Positions 16,008-26,088 of a stretch of DNA of 64,000 nt are shown here, one piece after another (the stretch's first letter is position 1; every line of letters starts with the position of its first letter). Location of the stretch: contig JAKFVU010000008.1 in the NCBI GenBank assembly GCA_021732025.1, positions 1 through 64,000 on the forward strand, given 5' to 3'. Below the pieces are notes generated by a model. The model was not told the origin of the DNA. It did no database searches and saw nothing but the letters and a program-made list of their open reading frames with translations. The translations under genes were made by a program, and so were the position numbers. Source of the DNA: Candidatus Obscuribacterales bacterium (lineage in GTDB: Bacteria > Cyanobacteriota > Vampirovibrionia > Obscuribacterales > Obscuribacteraceae).

Positions 16008-19000
16008 AGGCCCTGGCAATCTTAAGACAGATCCTGAGAATTTCGATCCAAAGAAAGTAAGGTTGTTATCGGGATACATATAAGACCAAATGAGTGAGCC
16101 CTGCACGTTGCCGAAGCCTTCTGAGCCACCGATATTTTTAACGGAGTACTGTTGACTAGAACCAAGTTTCGAATAGAAGGGATGACTCTGTGAATAGAAT
16201 GGTTGGTGACTGCTAGAGGTCGCTACTTCGACTTTGCCCAGTGAGCCTAGGTGTGTGCCCTTAATTTTATTGACGCCCTGCTCGTAGGCTCCTAGGCTGG
16301 CTACAAAGATTTTTTTGAATGGCATCAAACTTGAAATATTGCCCTCTAAATTGCTTGCCATTTGCGAGCCTGAATAAATAGTGTCGTCAAAGTAGGCCAC
16401 AGCCTTGCCTTTTGCTTGACCGCTGGCAATCATTTTGTTAAGGCGTTGGTTTGAAACAAAGTTTTCTGCCGACATGCCATTAGCTTTGCCAAACAGATAG
16501 CTGACCAAATGCGTACTGCCGCCGGGATCTTTGTCTGAGACAACGAGCAAGTCACTCATTCCCAGTCCACTCTCTCTCAATGCCGCCGATAGTTTGGTGT
16601 GCAAGTCGACTGCTTTTTTTACCATCACAGGGAAGGAATTGTGCACTGCTCCCTCAGCTAACATGCGAGCGGCAAGCTCGCGCTCTTCGCCTACATAGCC
16701 TGAGAGAAAACTCGCAATTTGTTCTTTCGATGCCTTGGGCACGTTGTATTGAGCGTGCAAGGCGTCGACATCACTTAGTTTTGCTAAGTCACCAGTTGTG
16801 GTGGCATTTGGTACTATTAGATTTTGCGTTGGTCTGATCACGTGTACATTAGGGCCGATAGCTTTGGCTGCGGCATCAACACTGGCTTGCATAGTTTCTT
16901 TAGCGACGCCAGAATCTAACATGCTTGGATTTTTAGCTTTGATGGCACGAGCTTCGGTTAACAGTGCCGACAGTTTTTCCGCTACAGCCTGAGGGCCTTT
17001 GGCGATATCGATGACGTTAATTGCCCGTTCGAATGAGCCGACATCGACCACATACACTTTGGGTACTTTTTTCAATGCTTCAAGAGTAGCCGGGGCCATT
17101 GTCGAGCTAGAAATATCATCGAAAAGTACAACTTTGTTAGGTATATTGCCTTTTTGTACTTGCTCAACGAGATTGTCGATGTTGTTCATACTCATGCTCA
17201 TGCTGTTACTCTTGCGGTACAAGTAACCGAGTAAGTTGGCTGCAGAATCAGCCGAGAGCGTATAAACATTGTCTGGGGTAGAGGTGCCCACTTGATCGGC
17301 AATATCGTTCTTAAGGGCCTGGAATCGTGCTTTGAGAATGCTATCTGAAGATGTTCCAGCTGATTCGTGCAGTAGTGCTACAGCTAGCTCTCGATCAGCA
17401 GCTGGTACTCCTTTCAATATTGATTCTAGGTTGCCTTTGCTCAGGCTCTCTGGGTTGAACTTTCCATAAATATCATCGACCAGCTCGTTTAACTGCTGCC
17501 GTTTAGCTGGATCGGTCATGTCTTTGAAATAGTCTGCAGCTTTTTGTTTGTATGCAGCTTCAACTTCAGGGCCGGAAGTTTTTAGAGCTTCGGCTGGTTC
17601 CAGACCGCGAGTGTTGACCTGACGTACAGCCATAGATGTTTTGAGGTCTTTCTCAAAACCTTTACGGAAGTTTTGTTCAAAGGCATCAGCAGCTGTTTGC
17701 CCGCCTTCGGCAACTTTTAGTTTAACTACTTCTTGATAGTTAGAGTCTGCTGCAACGCGGGCTAGAGGTTCTTTTACGGCAGTTGGATTGCTCGATAAAA
17801 ATTCGTCGGTGGCTTGCACCACTTTCACTTTGCCGCTCAACTTTAGACTGGCTTCTGTTGTGAGTAAGTCAACATTTTGCACTGTTGTTAAGGCGTCATC
17901 GAAACCTTTTGGTAGAACACTTTCGCCAGTGAGTGGGTCGGCTTTTTTGATATTTAGGCCGGTTTTTTCGTACAGGTCAATTGCTTTTGAAACAGCCTCA
18001 TAGGGCTTGTCTGCGGCTAGCTGAGCCAGTTTTGTAGCGTCAGTGTTGAGAATCTTGGCGGCATCTGAGAGGCCCACTGTGCCAGAGGAGGGAAGGTCAA
18101 CGCCATTAACCGTGTTTTTTATATTGGTGACTGCACCGGGGCGGTAGGAGCGAAAACCATTGCTTATACCGTCGACTGCGCCGCCGAGGACAGTTCCACC
18201 GAGAAAGCCCACTACCGAGCCCTTCAAGCTCGCCATTGCGAGGTCGCCAGCAGTGATGGGGCGACCTTGTTCAATGGCGTTGATTGCTTCGCGACCAGGG
18301 CTTTCAATAGCACCGAATATAGAACCAGATGTGCCTGACTTGGCAGCTGCGCTGATTAGCTTTGTGCCAAATGAAACGCCCTGTGTTTCGATTTTAGCAC
18401 CGAGTAAATCACCGGTGACGCTTAGTCCAAATTTCTTGCCCAGAGCGCGGCTCAGTTGAGCGCCGCCCAGTTCGCCGATTGGTACTGTCACACCCATTAA
18501 TGAGCCAATGGCTAAGTCATGTCCGAGGTTGGCATATTTACCGTCGGCTTGCATCAGTCCAGCTTTAGAAATGCCTCCAATGAGAGCGCCTCGGGTCGTT
18601 GCTTTGAGCATGGCCTCGCTCATGCCCAGTTTGCCTGACCTGAGAGTGGCGGCCACAGTGAGGGCCACGCCAATATCAGTAATGGCATCAACGCCGTTAT
18701 GCTGTGATTGGTCGAACGAGCGAGCGGCCTGTGAGCCTTGTAGAGCGGGTCTCTCAGCGGGGATGCCTGCTTGCCCTGGGTTTGTCTGGAAAGTTTTGGC
18801 GTCGAAATCTTTGCCGGTGAGTTCTTTGTAGACTGTTGCAAATTTGCCGGTATCATTGGACAGAGCTGCTTGTTTTAGTTGGTCGAGCTTACTTTTCTCA
18901 GCAGTCAGTTTCTCTGCAGTTGCCTTTGAACCTAAGTCGCTATCGAATAGGCCTGACCACATGCTTTTGGGATCGTACCAGGACCGGCCCTCGCCACTTG

Positions 19001-20009
19001 TCCCGATGGTGTTCTTAGCTGCATCAAAAGTTTTGCCAATGAAGCCTTGGTCTTTTTCATTTAGTTGGAATGACTTAAGGGCCAAGTGATGTTGCTGGCT
19101 AAGCGAGTCATAGATTTTTCCTAGATCTACGGCTTTGTCGTCAACTGGCTCTGGTTTGGATTTTTCGGTTGGCTCTTTTGCTGGTTCTTTTGCTGGCTCT
19201 GCCTTAGGCTTGTCGGCTGGATCTTTTGCTGCTGGATCTTTGACGTCTGGATTCCCGCCCGGAACTTTGGTGGGTGCGTCCTTGTTGGGATCACTGGGAA
19301 CGTAACGTTCATCTTTGGGTGAGCTAGAGTCTTTATGCTGATTAGCAGGATTATTTGAATTGGCTTCTTTAAGGCGCTTCTCTAGTTCGCGGGCGCGTTC
19401 TTCTTCGGTGGCGGTGGGAAGCCGCTCCCCAACTATCAAAACTTCTCTGCCGCCGCTTATTTTCTTGATACGGTGGGCTTCTTTGTTAATTTCGTCATCA
19501 CTTTGCTCTGGATGCATACGTTTCCAGACCTGAAAGTAGCCCTCGCCCCGTTCTAGCGGGAGAGTGCTGGTTTCATCTTTGATTTTTTGCTTGAGACGCT
19601 CTTCTAGAGAAGCTTCCGGCTTTGGTTCGGCCTTCACATCTGGCTTATTCTCTTTAATAGCTTCAGCGGTGCTGTCATAGAGCTTGAATTGTTGGTGGGC
19701 GCGAACGCTGTTCCAGCTCTTCGGTAAGTCTTTGTCTGAAATATCTCTTTTGCCGTCTAGATGAGCTTGCGGGTAATTGTTTAAGCCCATCACGCGATTG
19801 AGTTCTCGGTAAACGCTGTTTTTGTTCGTGGGCTCGCCGCTAACACGGCTGCGCTCTGCAAGCGACTTTTGCGCTAAGTCAAACAGGGTCGTCTCCAGCT
19901 TAGCTGTTTTTGGCAGTGCCTGCAGTTGCTCGTGATTGAGGTGCAAATTGGATTCAGGAGCGGCTTTCCCCTCCTTCTCTTTGCCCTCTTTTTGCGGCGC
20001 ATCTGACAC
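16005..20009 (-). CDS. Giant protein with tandem phosphoribosyltransferase-like (PRTase-CE-like) domains
   Basis: The 1334-residue product has three parts. An N-terminal hydrophilic region (1-330) is rich in Lys, Glu and Pro, with a repetitive PAKEPAKEPTEKSKPEP linker. A Gly/Ala-rich middle (about 440-620; TTRGALIGGISKAG, GGTVLGGAVDGIS) resembles membrane-interacting or glycine-zipper regions. Two related domains end the protein (about 860-1000 and 1095-1240). Each has a helical lead, a LGYLYRKSNSMS / VSYLFGKANGMS segment and an acidic pair: VVLFDDISSSTMA near 960, VAYFDDTIYSGSQMA near 1205. The second matches the PRPP loop DDxxxSG of phosphoribosyltransferases; the first has lost the glycine. 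There is no signal peptide. GTG start with AAGGAGAA upstream. Function unknown; PRTase-CE-type conflict proteins are the best comparison. Confidence 0.7.
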   Translation of the reverse strand: MSDAPQKEGKEKEGKAAPESNLHLNHEQLQALPKTAKLETTLFDLAQKSLAERSRVSGEPTNKNSVYRELNRVMGLNNYPQAHLDGKRDISDKDLPKSWNSVRAHQQFKLYDSTAEAIKENKPDVKAEPKPEASLEERLKQKIKDETSTLPLERGEGYFQVWKRMHPEQSDDEINKEAHRIKKISGGREVLIVGERLPTATEEERARELEKRLKEANSNNPANQHKDSSSPKDERYVPSDPNKDAPTKVPGGNPDVKDPAAKDPADKPKAEPAKEPAKEPTEKSKPEPVDDKAVDLGKIYDSLSQQHHLALKSFQLNEKDQGFIGKTFDAAKNTIGTSGEGRSWYDPKSMWSGLFDSDLGSKATAEKLTAEKSKLDQLKQAALSNDTGKFATVYKELTGKDFDAKTFQTNPGQAGIPAERPALQGSQAARSFDQSQHNGVDAITDIGVALTVAATLRSGKLGMSEAMLKATTRGALIGGISKAGLMQADGKYANLGHDLAIGSLMGVTVPIGELGGAQLSRALGKKFGLSVTGDLLGAKIETQGVSFGTKLISAAAKSGTSGSIFGAIESPGREAINAIEQGRPITAGDLAMASLKGSVVGFLGGTVLGGAVDGISNGFRSYRPGAVTNIKNTVNGVDLPSSGTVGLSDAAKILNTDATKLAQLAADKPYEAVSKAIDLYEKTGLNIKKADPLTGESVLPKGFDDALTTVQNVDLLTTEASLKLSGKVKVVQATDEFLSSNPTAVKEPLARVAADSNYQEVVKLKVAEGGQTAADAFEQNFRKGFEKDLKTSMAVRQVNTRGLEPAEALKTSGPEVEAAYKQKAADYFKDMTDPAKRQQLNELVDDIYGKFNPESLSKGNLESILKGVPAADRELAVALLHESAGTSSDSILKARFQALKNDIADQVGTSTPDNVYTLSADSAANLLGYLYRKSNSMSMSMNNIDNLVEQVQKGNIPNKVVLFDDISSSTMAPATLEALKKVPKVYVVDVGSFERAINVIDIAKGPQAVAEKLSALLTEARAIKAKNPSMLDSGVAKETMQASVDAAAKAIGPNVHVIRPTQNLIVPNATTTGDLAKLSDVDALHAQYNVPKASKEQIASFLSGYVGEERELAARMLAEGAVHNSFPVMVKKAVDLHTKLSAALRESGLGMSDLLVVSDKDPGGSTHLVSYLFGKANGMSAENFVSNQRLNKMIASGQAKGKAVAYFDDTIYSGSQMASNLEGNISSLMPFKKIFVASLGAYEQGVNKIKGTHLGSLGKVEVATSSSHQPFYSQSHPFYSKLGSSQQYSVKNIGGSEGFGNVQGSLIWSYMYPDNNLTFFGSKFSGSVLRLPGP

Positions 20010-20203
20010 TAACAGTTCTCCTTGGCTTTATATACACAGAGAAGGCTTTCTTTCGACAGATTGTTCTGTGTTGCTTCACTTGTCTCAACTTACATAGGCA
20101 GCCGTGACTTTTCCATGACCTTTTTGCCATTTCATGAGGCTATCTATAGAGATTATTAGTAGAGAAAATGACAAACTCGTGGCAGACGAGTGCAACCGAC
20201 AAA

Positions 20204-22579
20204 TTAAATTAAGTGGAAACCTGGCAGAGCTTGGCGCAGAGTTTTTTCGTTTAAACGGTCTTCTATCTGATCAGGTGGACGTAGTCTCTTCAAAGCCTTG
20301 AATTTCACCAAAGCCTTAGTTGCTGCCGAAGTTAGCTTGTAGTCACCGTCGAGATAAAGATCTTCAAGGTTCGGCAGTGACGATAATGTCTCTAAGTCAG
20401 CGTCTTCTATCGGTGACTCTTTTAGTGACAGGCTGCGCAAGTTGGTTAGACGCGCAATAAGACTGTAGTCTTCATGGCTTAGTTTGACTTTATTGAGGTC
20501 AATTTCTTCTATTTGATTGACTTTGACCAGGGCCAGAAGTGTTGGCCTGGCATCTTTGAGACCGCTGGCGTGGAGTGATTTGAGTCGGCTCAAGAAATTA
20601 CATTTGGCCAAGGCCTTTCCTGTGACACGGGTATCACCTATGTCTAAAGAGTTTAATGATGGCATCTTTTCGAGCTGAGGCAAGTCTGAATCGTTTAAGT
20701 CAGAATGTTTAAGTTCGAGTCCGAATAGGCATTGTTGCTTGAGCAGTAAGGGTAGAAATTCGCTAGGACTTACAGGTGAATAGTTTAGCCTCACCCAGTC
20801 CACCTCATTAGGGCGGAAATATTTCAAAAGAGAGGGAAAGAGTTCTAGCTCATCATCACCATTTACGTGAACGCGGTTATTGAAATTCGCTACAACCACA
20901 CCTTGAGCTTGCACTTTAGACCATTTGTTTGTGTTAGCGTCTTTATAGCTCAGGAGACCAACACTGAATGCTGTTGGAAAATTGAACACAGTGACCTTTT
21001 TACCGTTAACTATTGCTGTGCTTGAGTATGGTTCGGTTCTGGTCGCAAGAAACTTTTTGATTGCTGCTATTTTTTGTGCACTCAATGTCGTCTCGCGAGT
21101 GGCAATTTCTGTTTCGAATACTTCGGCGTTTTCAATGGTGGAGCTATTGGAAGGCAAAATTGTGGCTGGTTTCGGCGTTTTTTGAGCGCTACTTTTAACC
21201 GCACTTGATTGCACCAATAACGCTATAGCAGTTGTCAGCGAGAGTATAACTGTAAGTGCTAGCCCGCTAACAAATACCATCTTATTTGAAGAAGGAGTTT
21301 CACTTTCGCTGGCTGAGTAAGAGTCTGAGTAGGCCAGCAGATTCTTTCCTTCTTTGACACGCAGCAGGTCGATTGATAGTTCTTTAGCTGATTGATAACG
21401 ATCTTGTGGTGTTTTTGCTAGGCATTTGCTGATGACAAGATCGATTGATGGCGGTAAGTCTAGTTCGGGTACAACTTGAGATAGCTTTGGTGGCTCATCT
21501 TCTTGGTGCATGGTCACTGTCTCTACCGAGTTTTTACCCTCGAAAGGGACAAATCCGCTCAGCACTTCAAAAAGTGAGCAACCAATAGAATAGATATCTG
21601 AACGCGAATCTACTGTTTCACCGCTGCATTGCTCAGGGCTCATGTAGTAAGGGCTGCCGAAAATGTCTCCCGCAGCAGTTAAGCTCTGAATTTTACTTGT
21701 GTCGGCGCCGATGAATTTGGATATTCCGAAATCAAGTATTTTTACATGCTGAACACCGTCTGTGGTGCACAGCATAATGTTTCCCGGTTTAATATCTCGA
21801 TGGATGATGCCGTTGCGGTGAGCGTAAGCCAGTCCGTCTAAGACTTCTATAAAAACATCTAGAGTTTCTTTCAGCGGCAGCGGGCCATCTTCAACCAATA
21901 TTGTCTCTAAAGTACGGCCTTGCAGATAATCCATTGAATAGAATGGCACGGCTCTAGCGTGTATGCCGAGGTCGAAAACTTTGACAAAAGTTCGGTGGTT
22001 AAGCGAGGCCATAGTTTTTGCCTCGCCTTGAAAGCGTAACCAGCTTTGCTCATTGACTAGCTCCGGTGCCAGTACTTTTAAGGCAAACTGGCGATGTAAG
22101 CCGGGGTGTTCGACAAGATACACAATTCCCATTCCGCCAAAGCCTATTTCATCTTTGACTGCGAATCCTCCGATTATGTCTCCTTTTTGAAAAATCGTCT
22201 GATCGCAGTCAGCGCTTGAAGAATTGCCTGTGGAGGTTTTGCCTTTAAAGCGGCCGTTAGTAAATTGGCGACGTTGAGCTACCCGTGTGGCAGTGGTGTT
22301 GCGCGATATCTGTGCGGGAGATTTGGCGCTCGCTGAGCCAGGGCAGCTACAGCGTAACTCTTGAAAGAGAAATGAGCTGAATGACCCTGCTCGCTTATTA
22401 TCTGGTCGCGATTTGCCGCAGTTTGGGCAGATTGAGTTGTTGCTACTCGAGCGCTTTGTGGTTTGCTTGCGAGCGATGTTGCACTGACAGAAATTATGTT
22501 GAAAGAAAAACGAAGTTAGTGATCCGGCTCGAGTTGTGGATTGCGATTTGCCACAAGTTTTGCAAATGCTTTGAGACAT
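20204..22579 (-). CDS. Ser/Thr protein kinase with duplicated zinc-ribbon-like N-terminus and LRR-like tail
   Basis: The 791-residue product opens with two repeats: CxxCGKS...RAGSLTSFFFQ...CxC (Cys 6, 9, 31, 33) and CxxCGKS...RAGSFSSFLFQ...CxC (51, 54, 77, 79), with nearly identical spacing suited to zinc binding. The kinase follows with GFGGMG (146-151), K168, HRDIKPGN (260-267), DFG (283-285) and GSPYYMSPEQ. A membrane helix (433-456) leads to LRR-like units (about 600-770, such as LPNLEDLYLDGDYKLTSAAT). ATG at 22579 has AGGAAAAG upstream and begins right at the first cysteine module; an in-frame ATG at 22684 is less likely. The zinc modules are unique among the window's four kinases. Confidence 0.88.
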   Translation of the reverse strand: MSQSICKTCGKSQSTTRAGSLTSFFFQHNFCQCNIARKQTTKRSSSNNSICPNCGKSRPDNKRAGSFSSFLFQELRCSCPGSASAKSPAQISRNTTATRVAQRRQFTNGRFKGKTSTGNSSSADCDQTIFQKGDIIGGFAVKDEIGFGGMGIVYLVEHPGLHRQFALKVLAPELVNEQSWLRFQGEAKTMASLNHRTFVKVFDLGIHARAVPFYSMDYLQGRTLETILVEDGPLPLKETLDVFIEVLDGLAYAHRNGIIHRDIKPGNIMLCTTDGVQHVKILDFGISKFIGADTSKIQSLTAAGDIFGSPYYMSPEQCSGETVDSRSDIYSIGCSLFEVLSGFVPFEGKNSVETVTMHQEDEPPKLSQVVPELDLPPSIDLVISKCLAKTPQDRYQSAKELSIDLLRVKEGKNLLAYSDSYSASESETPSSNKMVFVSGLALTVILSLTTAIALLVQSSAVKSSAQKTPKPATILPSNSSTIENAEVFETEIATRETTLSAQKIAAIKKFLATRTEPYSSTAIVNGKKVTVFNFPTAFSVGLLSYKDANTNKWSKVQAQGVVVANFNNRVHVNGDDELELFPSLLKYFRPNEVDWVRLNYSPVSPSEFLPLLLKQQCLFGLELKHSDLNDSDLPQLEKMPSLNSLDIGDTRVTGKALAKCNFLSRLKSLHASGLKDARPTLLALVKVNQIEEIDLNKVKLSHEDYSLIARLTNLRSLSLKESPIEDADLETLSSLPNLEDLYLDGDYKLTSAATKALVKFKALKRLRPPDQIEDRLNEKTLRQALPGFHLI

Positions 22580-22689
22580 CTTTTCCTGTTCCGGGCTCTG
22601 GCTCTTGCCCTTGAATTGGCAAGTTCTAATTTTAACACTCATGGTGTTCAGCCTTAGCATTCGATGCTTACGGCATTCTTTCAAGTCTT

Positions 22690-22719
22690 TATATATTCAA
22701 ATACTTGCATAAATGAATA
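22690..22719. promoter_or_regulatory. Candidate ArsR operator before the export operon
   Basis: TATATATTCAAATACTTGC and the following ATAAATGAAT contain a CAA-N4-TTG dyad in an AT-rich frame, the style of ArsR/SmtB sites. A 29-base match with 22 identities lies at 27702-27730, just before the arsR-like gene. It sits about 135 bases before the GTG of the ABC gene. Confidence 0.55.
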
Positions 22720-22852
22720 AGTCGTGATAACGTGTTTTTATGTTGTTGGCGGTGGTTTCCATCTCCTTGAATGGTTGCTTAGGATTGCAAGGTCTAGCCA
22801 TGTCTAAGAACTTTGTTCGTCGCAGTGTGAATTGCTTTCAAAGGAGTCTTGC

Positions 22853-24643
22853 GTGACATCGGAGGGCGGGGGAGCAACGCCGGTTCAACGTCTTTGGGGG
22901 ATGCTCGTTGAGGATCGCCGCGACCTTTTCGTGCTGGTTACTTACACTTTAATTACTGGTTTTATTTCGCTTGCAGTTCCTTTGGCGGCGCAAGCCCTAG
23001 TCAATACAATCGCCGCAGGAATTTTTCTTCAACCGCTTATAGTGCTTTCATTGCTTGTGCTTGTTGGTCTGGTATTCAGCAGCGCTCTGCGTATGATGAA
23101 ATTGTGCCTTGTTGAGAATTTGGAGCAGCGAATTTTCGCCAGAATTTCTCTGCTTCTCAGTGAGCGTATTCCTGAGATCAAGGCTGCAGCATTGACCGAA
23201 GAGTACATGCCCGAGCTAATTAATCGTTTTTTTGATGTAGTGACGGTGCAAAAGGCTTGGGGCAAACTTTTGCTGGAGATGCCGACGGCGGTTCTCCAGG
23301 TGTTTGTTGGCCTATTGCTTATGGCTTTCTATAGCCCGTTCTTGCTGGCTTTTGACCTGCTTATCATCGGCTTTATTGTATTTGCCACTGCTGTTCTTGG
23401 AATTGGCGGTCTGCGAACCAGTATTGATGAGTCTGTTCTCAAATACCGTTTGGCTGAATGGTTAGAAGACATGGGCCGATGTCAGACCAGCCTTAAAGCT
23501 AACGGTACGACACCGTATCTTAATCATCGCACCGACAATTTGGTTATGCGCTATCTTGGCGCCCGCCGTGCTCATTTCTCTGTACTTTATCGGCAGGCTT
23601 TCGCAACTTACTTATTTCAGGCACTTGCTAGTGCTGGCATTCTGGCAGTTGGTGGTTGGCTGGTTATCAATCGACAACTGACGCTGGGTCAGCTTGTTGC
23701 CGCTGAGATCGTTGTATTGACAGTGCTTTCGGCATTAGAGAAGCTGATTCGCAACTGCGATACTCTTTATGACCTTTTGACAGGATTGCACAAGGTTGGC
23801 CACCTCACCGACCTTCCGGTTGAACGTAGTGCCGGAATAGAGTTGCCTTTTCTTGAAACAGGAATGTCTGTAGCGGCAAAAGGAGTGCGCTTTTCATACA
23901 ATTCAAGTCGAGAGATTTTAACGGGCTTAGATTTTCGAATTGAAGCAGGAGAGAGAGCTAGTTTGGTTGGCGCTAGCGGAGCTGGTAAGTCGACCATCGC
24001 TTCAATTCTTTGTGGCCTTCATGAAGCTAGTAATGGTGCCATAGAGATGGCTGACCTTGATATTCGTGATATAGATTTGAAAAGTTTGCGTCGCAGTGTT
24101 GGTTTTGTTGGTGACAATAACGAAATTTTCGAAGGCACTATTGAAGATAATGTTAGTTTAGGTCGGTCTTTTGTCTCTCATCAGGATGTCCGTTGGGCTT
24201 TAGATGTAGCCCAATTTTCTGATGATCTTATAAATGCGCCTTATGGATTGAGCACCATGTTGGTGAGCGGCGGTAGAAATCTCTCCAGAGGTCAGGTGCA
24301 GAGGCTATTGATTGCTCGGGCAATAGCAGAGAGGCCGCGTCTTCTGATTTTAGATGAGGCATTCACAGGTATTGACGAGAGAACAAAACTGAGAATTATC
24401 GATGCCTTGTTCGCCGTCGAGAATCTGTGGACTGTACTTGATATTTCTCACGATGCTGAAGTTGTGGTTCGCTCGAGCAAAGTTTATGTATTGTCTGGCG
24501 GTGTCATAGTCGAATCTGCTTCACCTGCGGATCTTGCTTGGCGAAATGACAGTGCATTCTCCACTCTATTTCCCGACTTAGCAAAACAAATTCGTTCTTC
24601 CGAGCGTCGTAAGGTCGAGCGTGTTGGAGGTAACCAGAATTAG
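22853..24643 (+). CDS. Type I secretion-type ABC transporter, membrane and ATPase subunit
   Basis: The 596-residue half-transporter drives export across the inner membrane with the HlyD- and TolC-like proteins encoded next. The N-terminal part has about six hydrophobic segments (the first near LFVLVTYTLITGFISLAVPL). The ATPase domain has GASGAGKST (about 372), signature LSRGQ (about 477), Walker B LLILDEA (about 496) and the switch His in DISHDAE. No N-terminal C39 peptidase domain is present. GTG at 22853 has AAAGGAG at ideal spacing and is preferred to an upstream TTG. Its stop abuts the next ATG. No obvious substrate gene lies in the operon. Confidence 0.9.
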   Translation: MTSEGGGATPVQRLWGMLVEDRRDLFVLVTYTLITGFISLAVPLAAQALVNTIAAGIFLQPLIVLSLLVLVGLVFSSALRMMKLCLVENLEQRIFARISLLLSERIPEIKAAALTEEYMPELINRFFDVVTVQKAWGKLLLEMPTAVLQVFVGLLLMAFYSPFLLAFDLLIIGFIVFATAVLGIGGLRTSIDESVLKYRLAEWLEDMGRCQTSLKANGTTPYLNHRTDNLVMRYLGARRAHFSVLYRQAFATYLFQALASAGILAVGGWLVINRQLTLGQLVAAEIVVLTVLSALEKLIRNCDTLYDLLTGLHKVGHLTDLPVERSAGIELPFLETGMSVAAKGVRFSYNSSREILTGLDFRIEAGERASLVGASGAGKSTIASILCGLHEASNGAIEMADLDIRDIDLKSLRRSVGFVGDNNEIFEGTIEDNVSLGRSFVSHQDVRWALDVAQFSDDLINAPYGLSTMLVSGGRNLSRGQVQRLLIARAIAERPRLLILDEAFTGIDERTKLRIIDALFAVENLWTVLDISHDAEVVVRSSKVYVLSGGVIVESASPADLAWRNDSAFSTLFPDLAKQIRSSERRKVERVGGNQN

Positions 24644-26077
24644 ATGGATAGGTCAAGCAACCTCAACGCGGTCTCAGCTTCTAACTCTTTGTTGCTCAAG
24701 CCGCAGCAAGAATATCGCTCGCTCATTGCAGTTGAATCATCTCGCGGTTATATTCGGCTCGCAATGGTGCTTAGTATTTTTCTTTTGGGGCTGGTAGCAA
24801 TACTGGTTTTCGTTCCTTGGCAACAGTCAATTTCTGGCATCGGTAAAATCATGATTGTTTCGCCAATGGAGCGCCCTCAGAATATTGAAGCCCAGATTCC
24901 AGCTCGTTTACAGAAGTGGCATGTGCGTGATGGTCAGGTGGTAGAGAAAGGCCAGTTGATTGCAGAGTTGGTTGATTTGGATGCAAAGTTTCTTGACCTA
25001 AATCAAAGTGATCGGCTATCCGCTCAAAAGCAAGCTCTGATTGCTAGGCGGAAGGCCGCTATGGAGCGGGCAAAAGCTTTGCACGATCAAATAGTGAGCC
25101 TGAAGCGTTCGCAGGGTGTTGCGGTGCCTTCTGCGAAAGAGCGTTCTGCTCAAGCTTTAGATCGTATTGCTGCTGCACAGCAAGCCATTGAAGCCGCTAA
25201 GCAGAATGTTAGAACAACAGAGTTGAACTTAGTTAGATTGAGAGATTTATTTGACAAGGGAGTGCGTTCAAAGCGTGATTTTGAACTGGCAGAGCTTGAT
25301 CATACTCGTGCTCTGACTGAAGTGCAAAGAGCATTCGCGGCACTCGATATTGCTCAGCGCGATCAAACAGTTGCCGTTTTTGATCAAGGTAAAGTTCTGG
25401 CCGATACCGATGCGGCAATGAATAGTATCCGTGCCGCTATATCTGCAGCTGATGAGTCAGTGGAAGCTATCTCAGCTGAAATTTGTAAGCTTGATATTGA
25501 TCTTGAGAATTTAAGACATCGGGTTGACCAGCGACTAGTTCATTCTCCTTGTGCTGGAAAAATTGTTAGATTGATGTGTGTCGGTGCGGGCGAAACTGTC
25601 GATGCTGGAACTGTTCTAGCTGTGATTGCTCCGATGACTGAAGATCTAGCAGCTGAGCTTACTATTAGTGATAACGATGCTCCTCTTGTTTCCGTTGGCC
25701 GACCGGTGCGATTGCAGTTTGCCGGTTGGCCCGCTCTCCAGTTCGCCGGCTGGCCATCCATTGCCGTTGGTACTTTTGGTGGCAAAGTGGCGGTGATTGA
25801 CGCTTCTGATGACGGTAAGAGCTGCTATCGCGTTATTGTCAAACCAGATCTTGAGTTAATCGCCAGTGGTCGCGATGAGCATTGGCCTTCTGCCCAATTT
25901 TTGCGACCTGGCGCAGAAGCTAGTGGTTGGATAATGCTCGATACCGTTCCGCTTGGTTTTGAGCTGTGGAGACAGTTCAATGCCTTTCCTCCCACAGTAA
26001 AACCTGAAGAATTGGGCCTGAACAAGACGGCTGATGTCGGTAAGGCTGAGGGTAAACGAAAGGCCAAGTCTAACTAG
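24644..26077 (+). CDS. HlyD-family membrane fusion protein
   Basis: The 477-residue periplasmic adaptor links the ABC exporter to the outer-membrane channel. It has one N-terminal membrane segment (about 36-58), a lipoyl-like half (LQKWHVRDGQVVEKGQLIAE), a long coiled-coil hairpin (about 105-280) and a second lipoyl half (VHSPCAGKIVRL, VGAGETVDAGTVLAVI). RLQFAGWPALQFAGWPSIA is a known variant segment in relatives from planctomycetes and cyanobacteria. The start codon directly follows the upstream stop, with GGAGGT inside the end of the ABC gene, implying translational coupling. Confidence 0.92.
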   Translation: MDRSSNLNAVSASNSLLLKPQQEYRSLIAVESSRGYIRLAMVLSIFLLGLVAILVFVPWQQSISGIGKIMIVSPMERPQNIEAQIPARLQKWHVRDGQVVEKGQLIAELVDLDAKFLDLNQSDRLSAQKQALIARRKAAMERAKALHDQIVSLKRSQGVAVPSAKERSAQALDRIAAAQQAIEAAKQNVRTTELNLVRLRDLFDKGVRSKRDFELAELDHTRALTEVQRAFAALDIAQRDQTVAVFDQGKVLADTDAAMNSIRAAISAADESVEAISAEICKLDIDLENLRHRVDQRLVHSPCAGKIVRLMCVGAGETVDAGTVLAVIAPMTEDLAAELTISDNDAPLVSVGRPVRLQFAGWPALQFAGWPSIAVGTFGGKVAVIDASDDGKSCYRVIVKPDLELIASGRDEHWPSAQFLRPGAEASGWIMLDTVPLGFELWRQFNAFPPTVKPEELGLNKTADVGKAEGKRKAKSN

Positions 26078-26088
26078 AAGGGTTTGCA

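Noticed and set aside
25735-25765. Repeated LQFAGWP in the HlyD protein as a possible new duplication
   Set aside because: This doubled segment is a known feature of related membrane fusion proteins.
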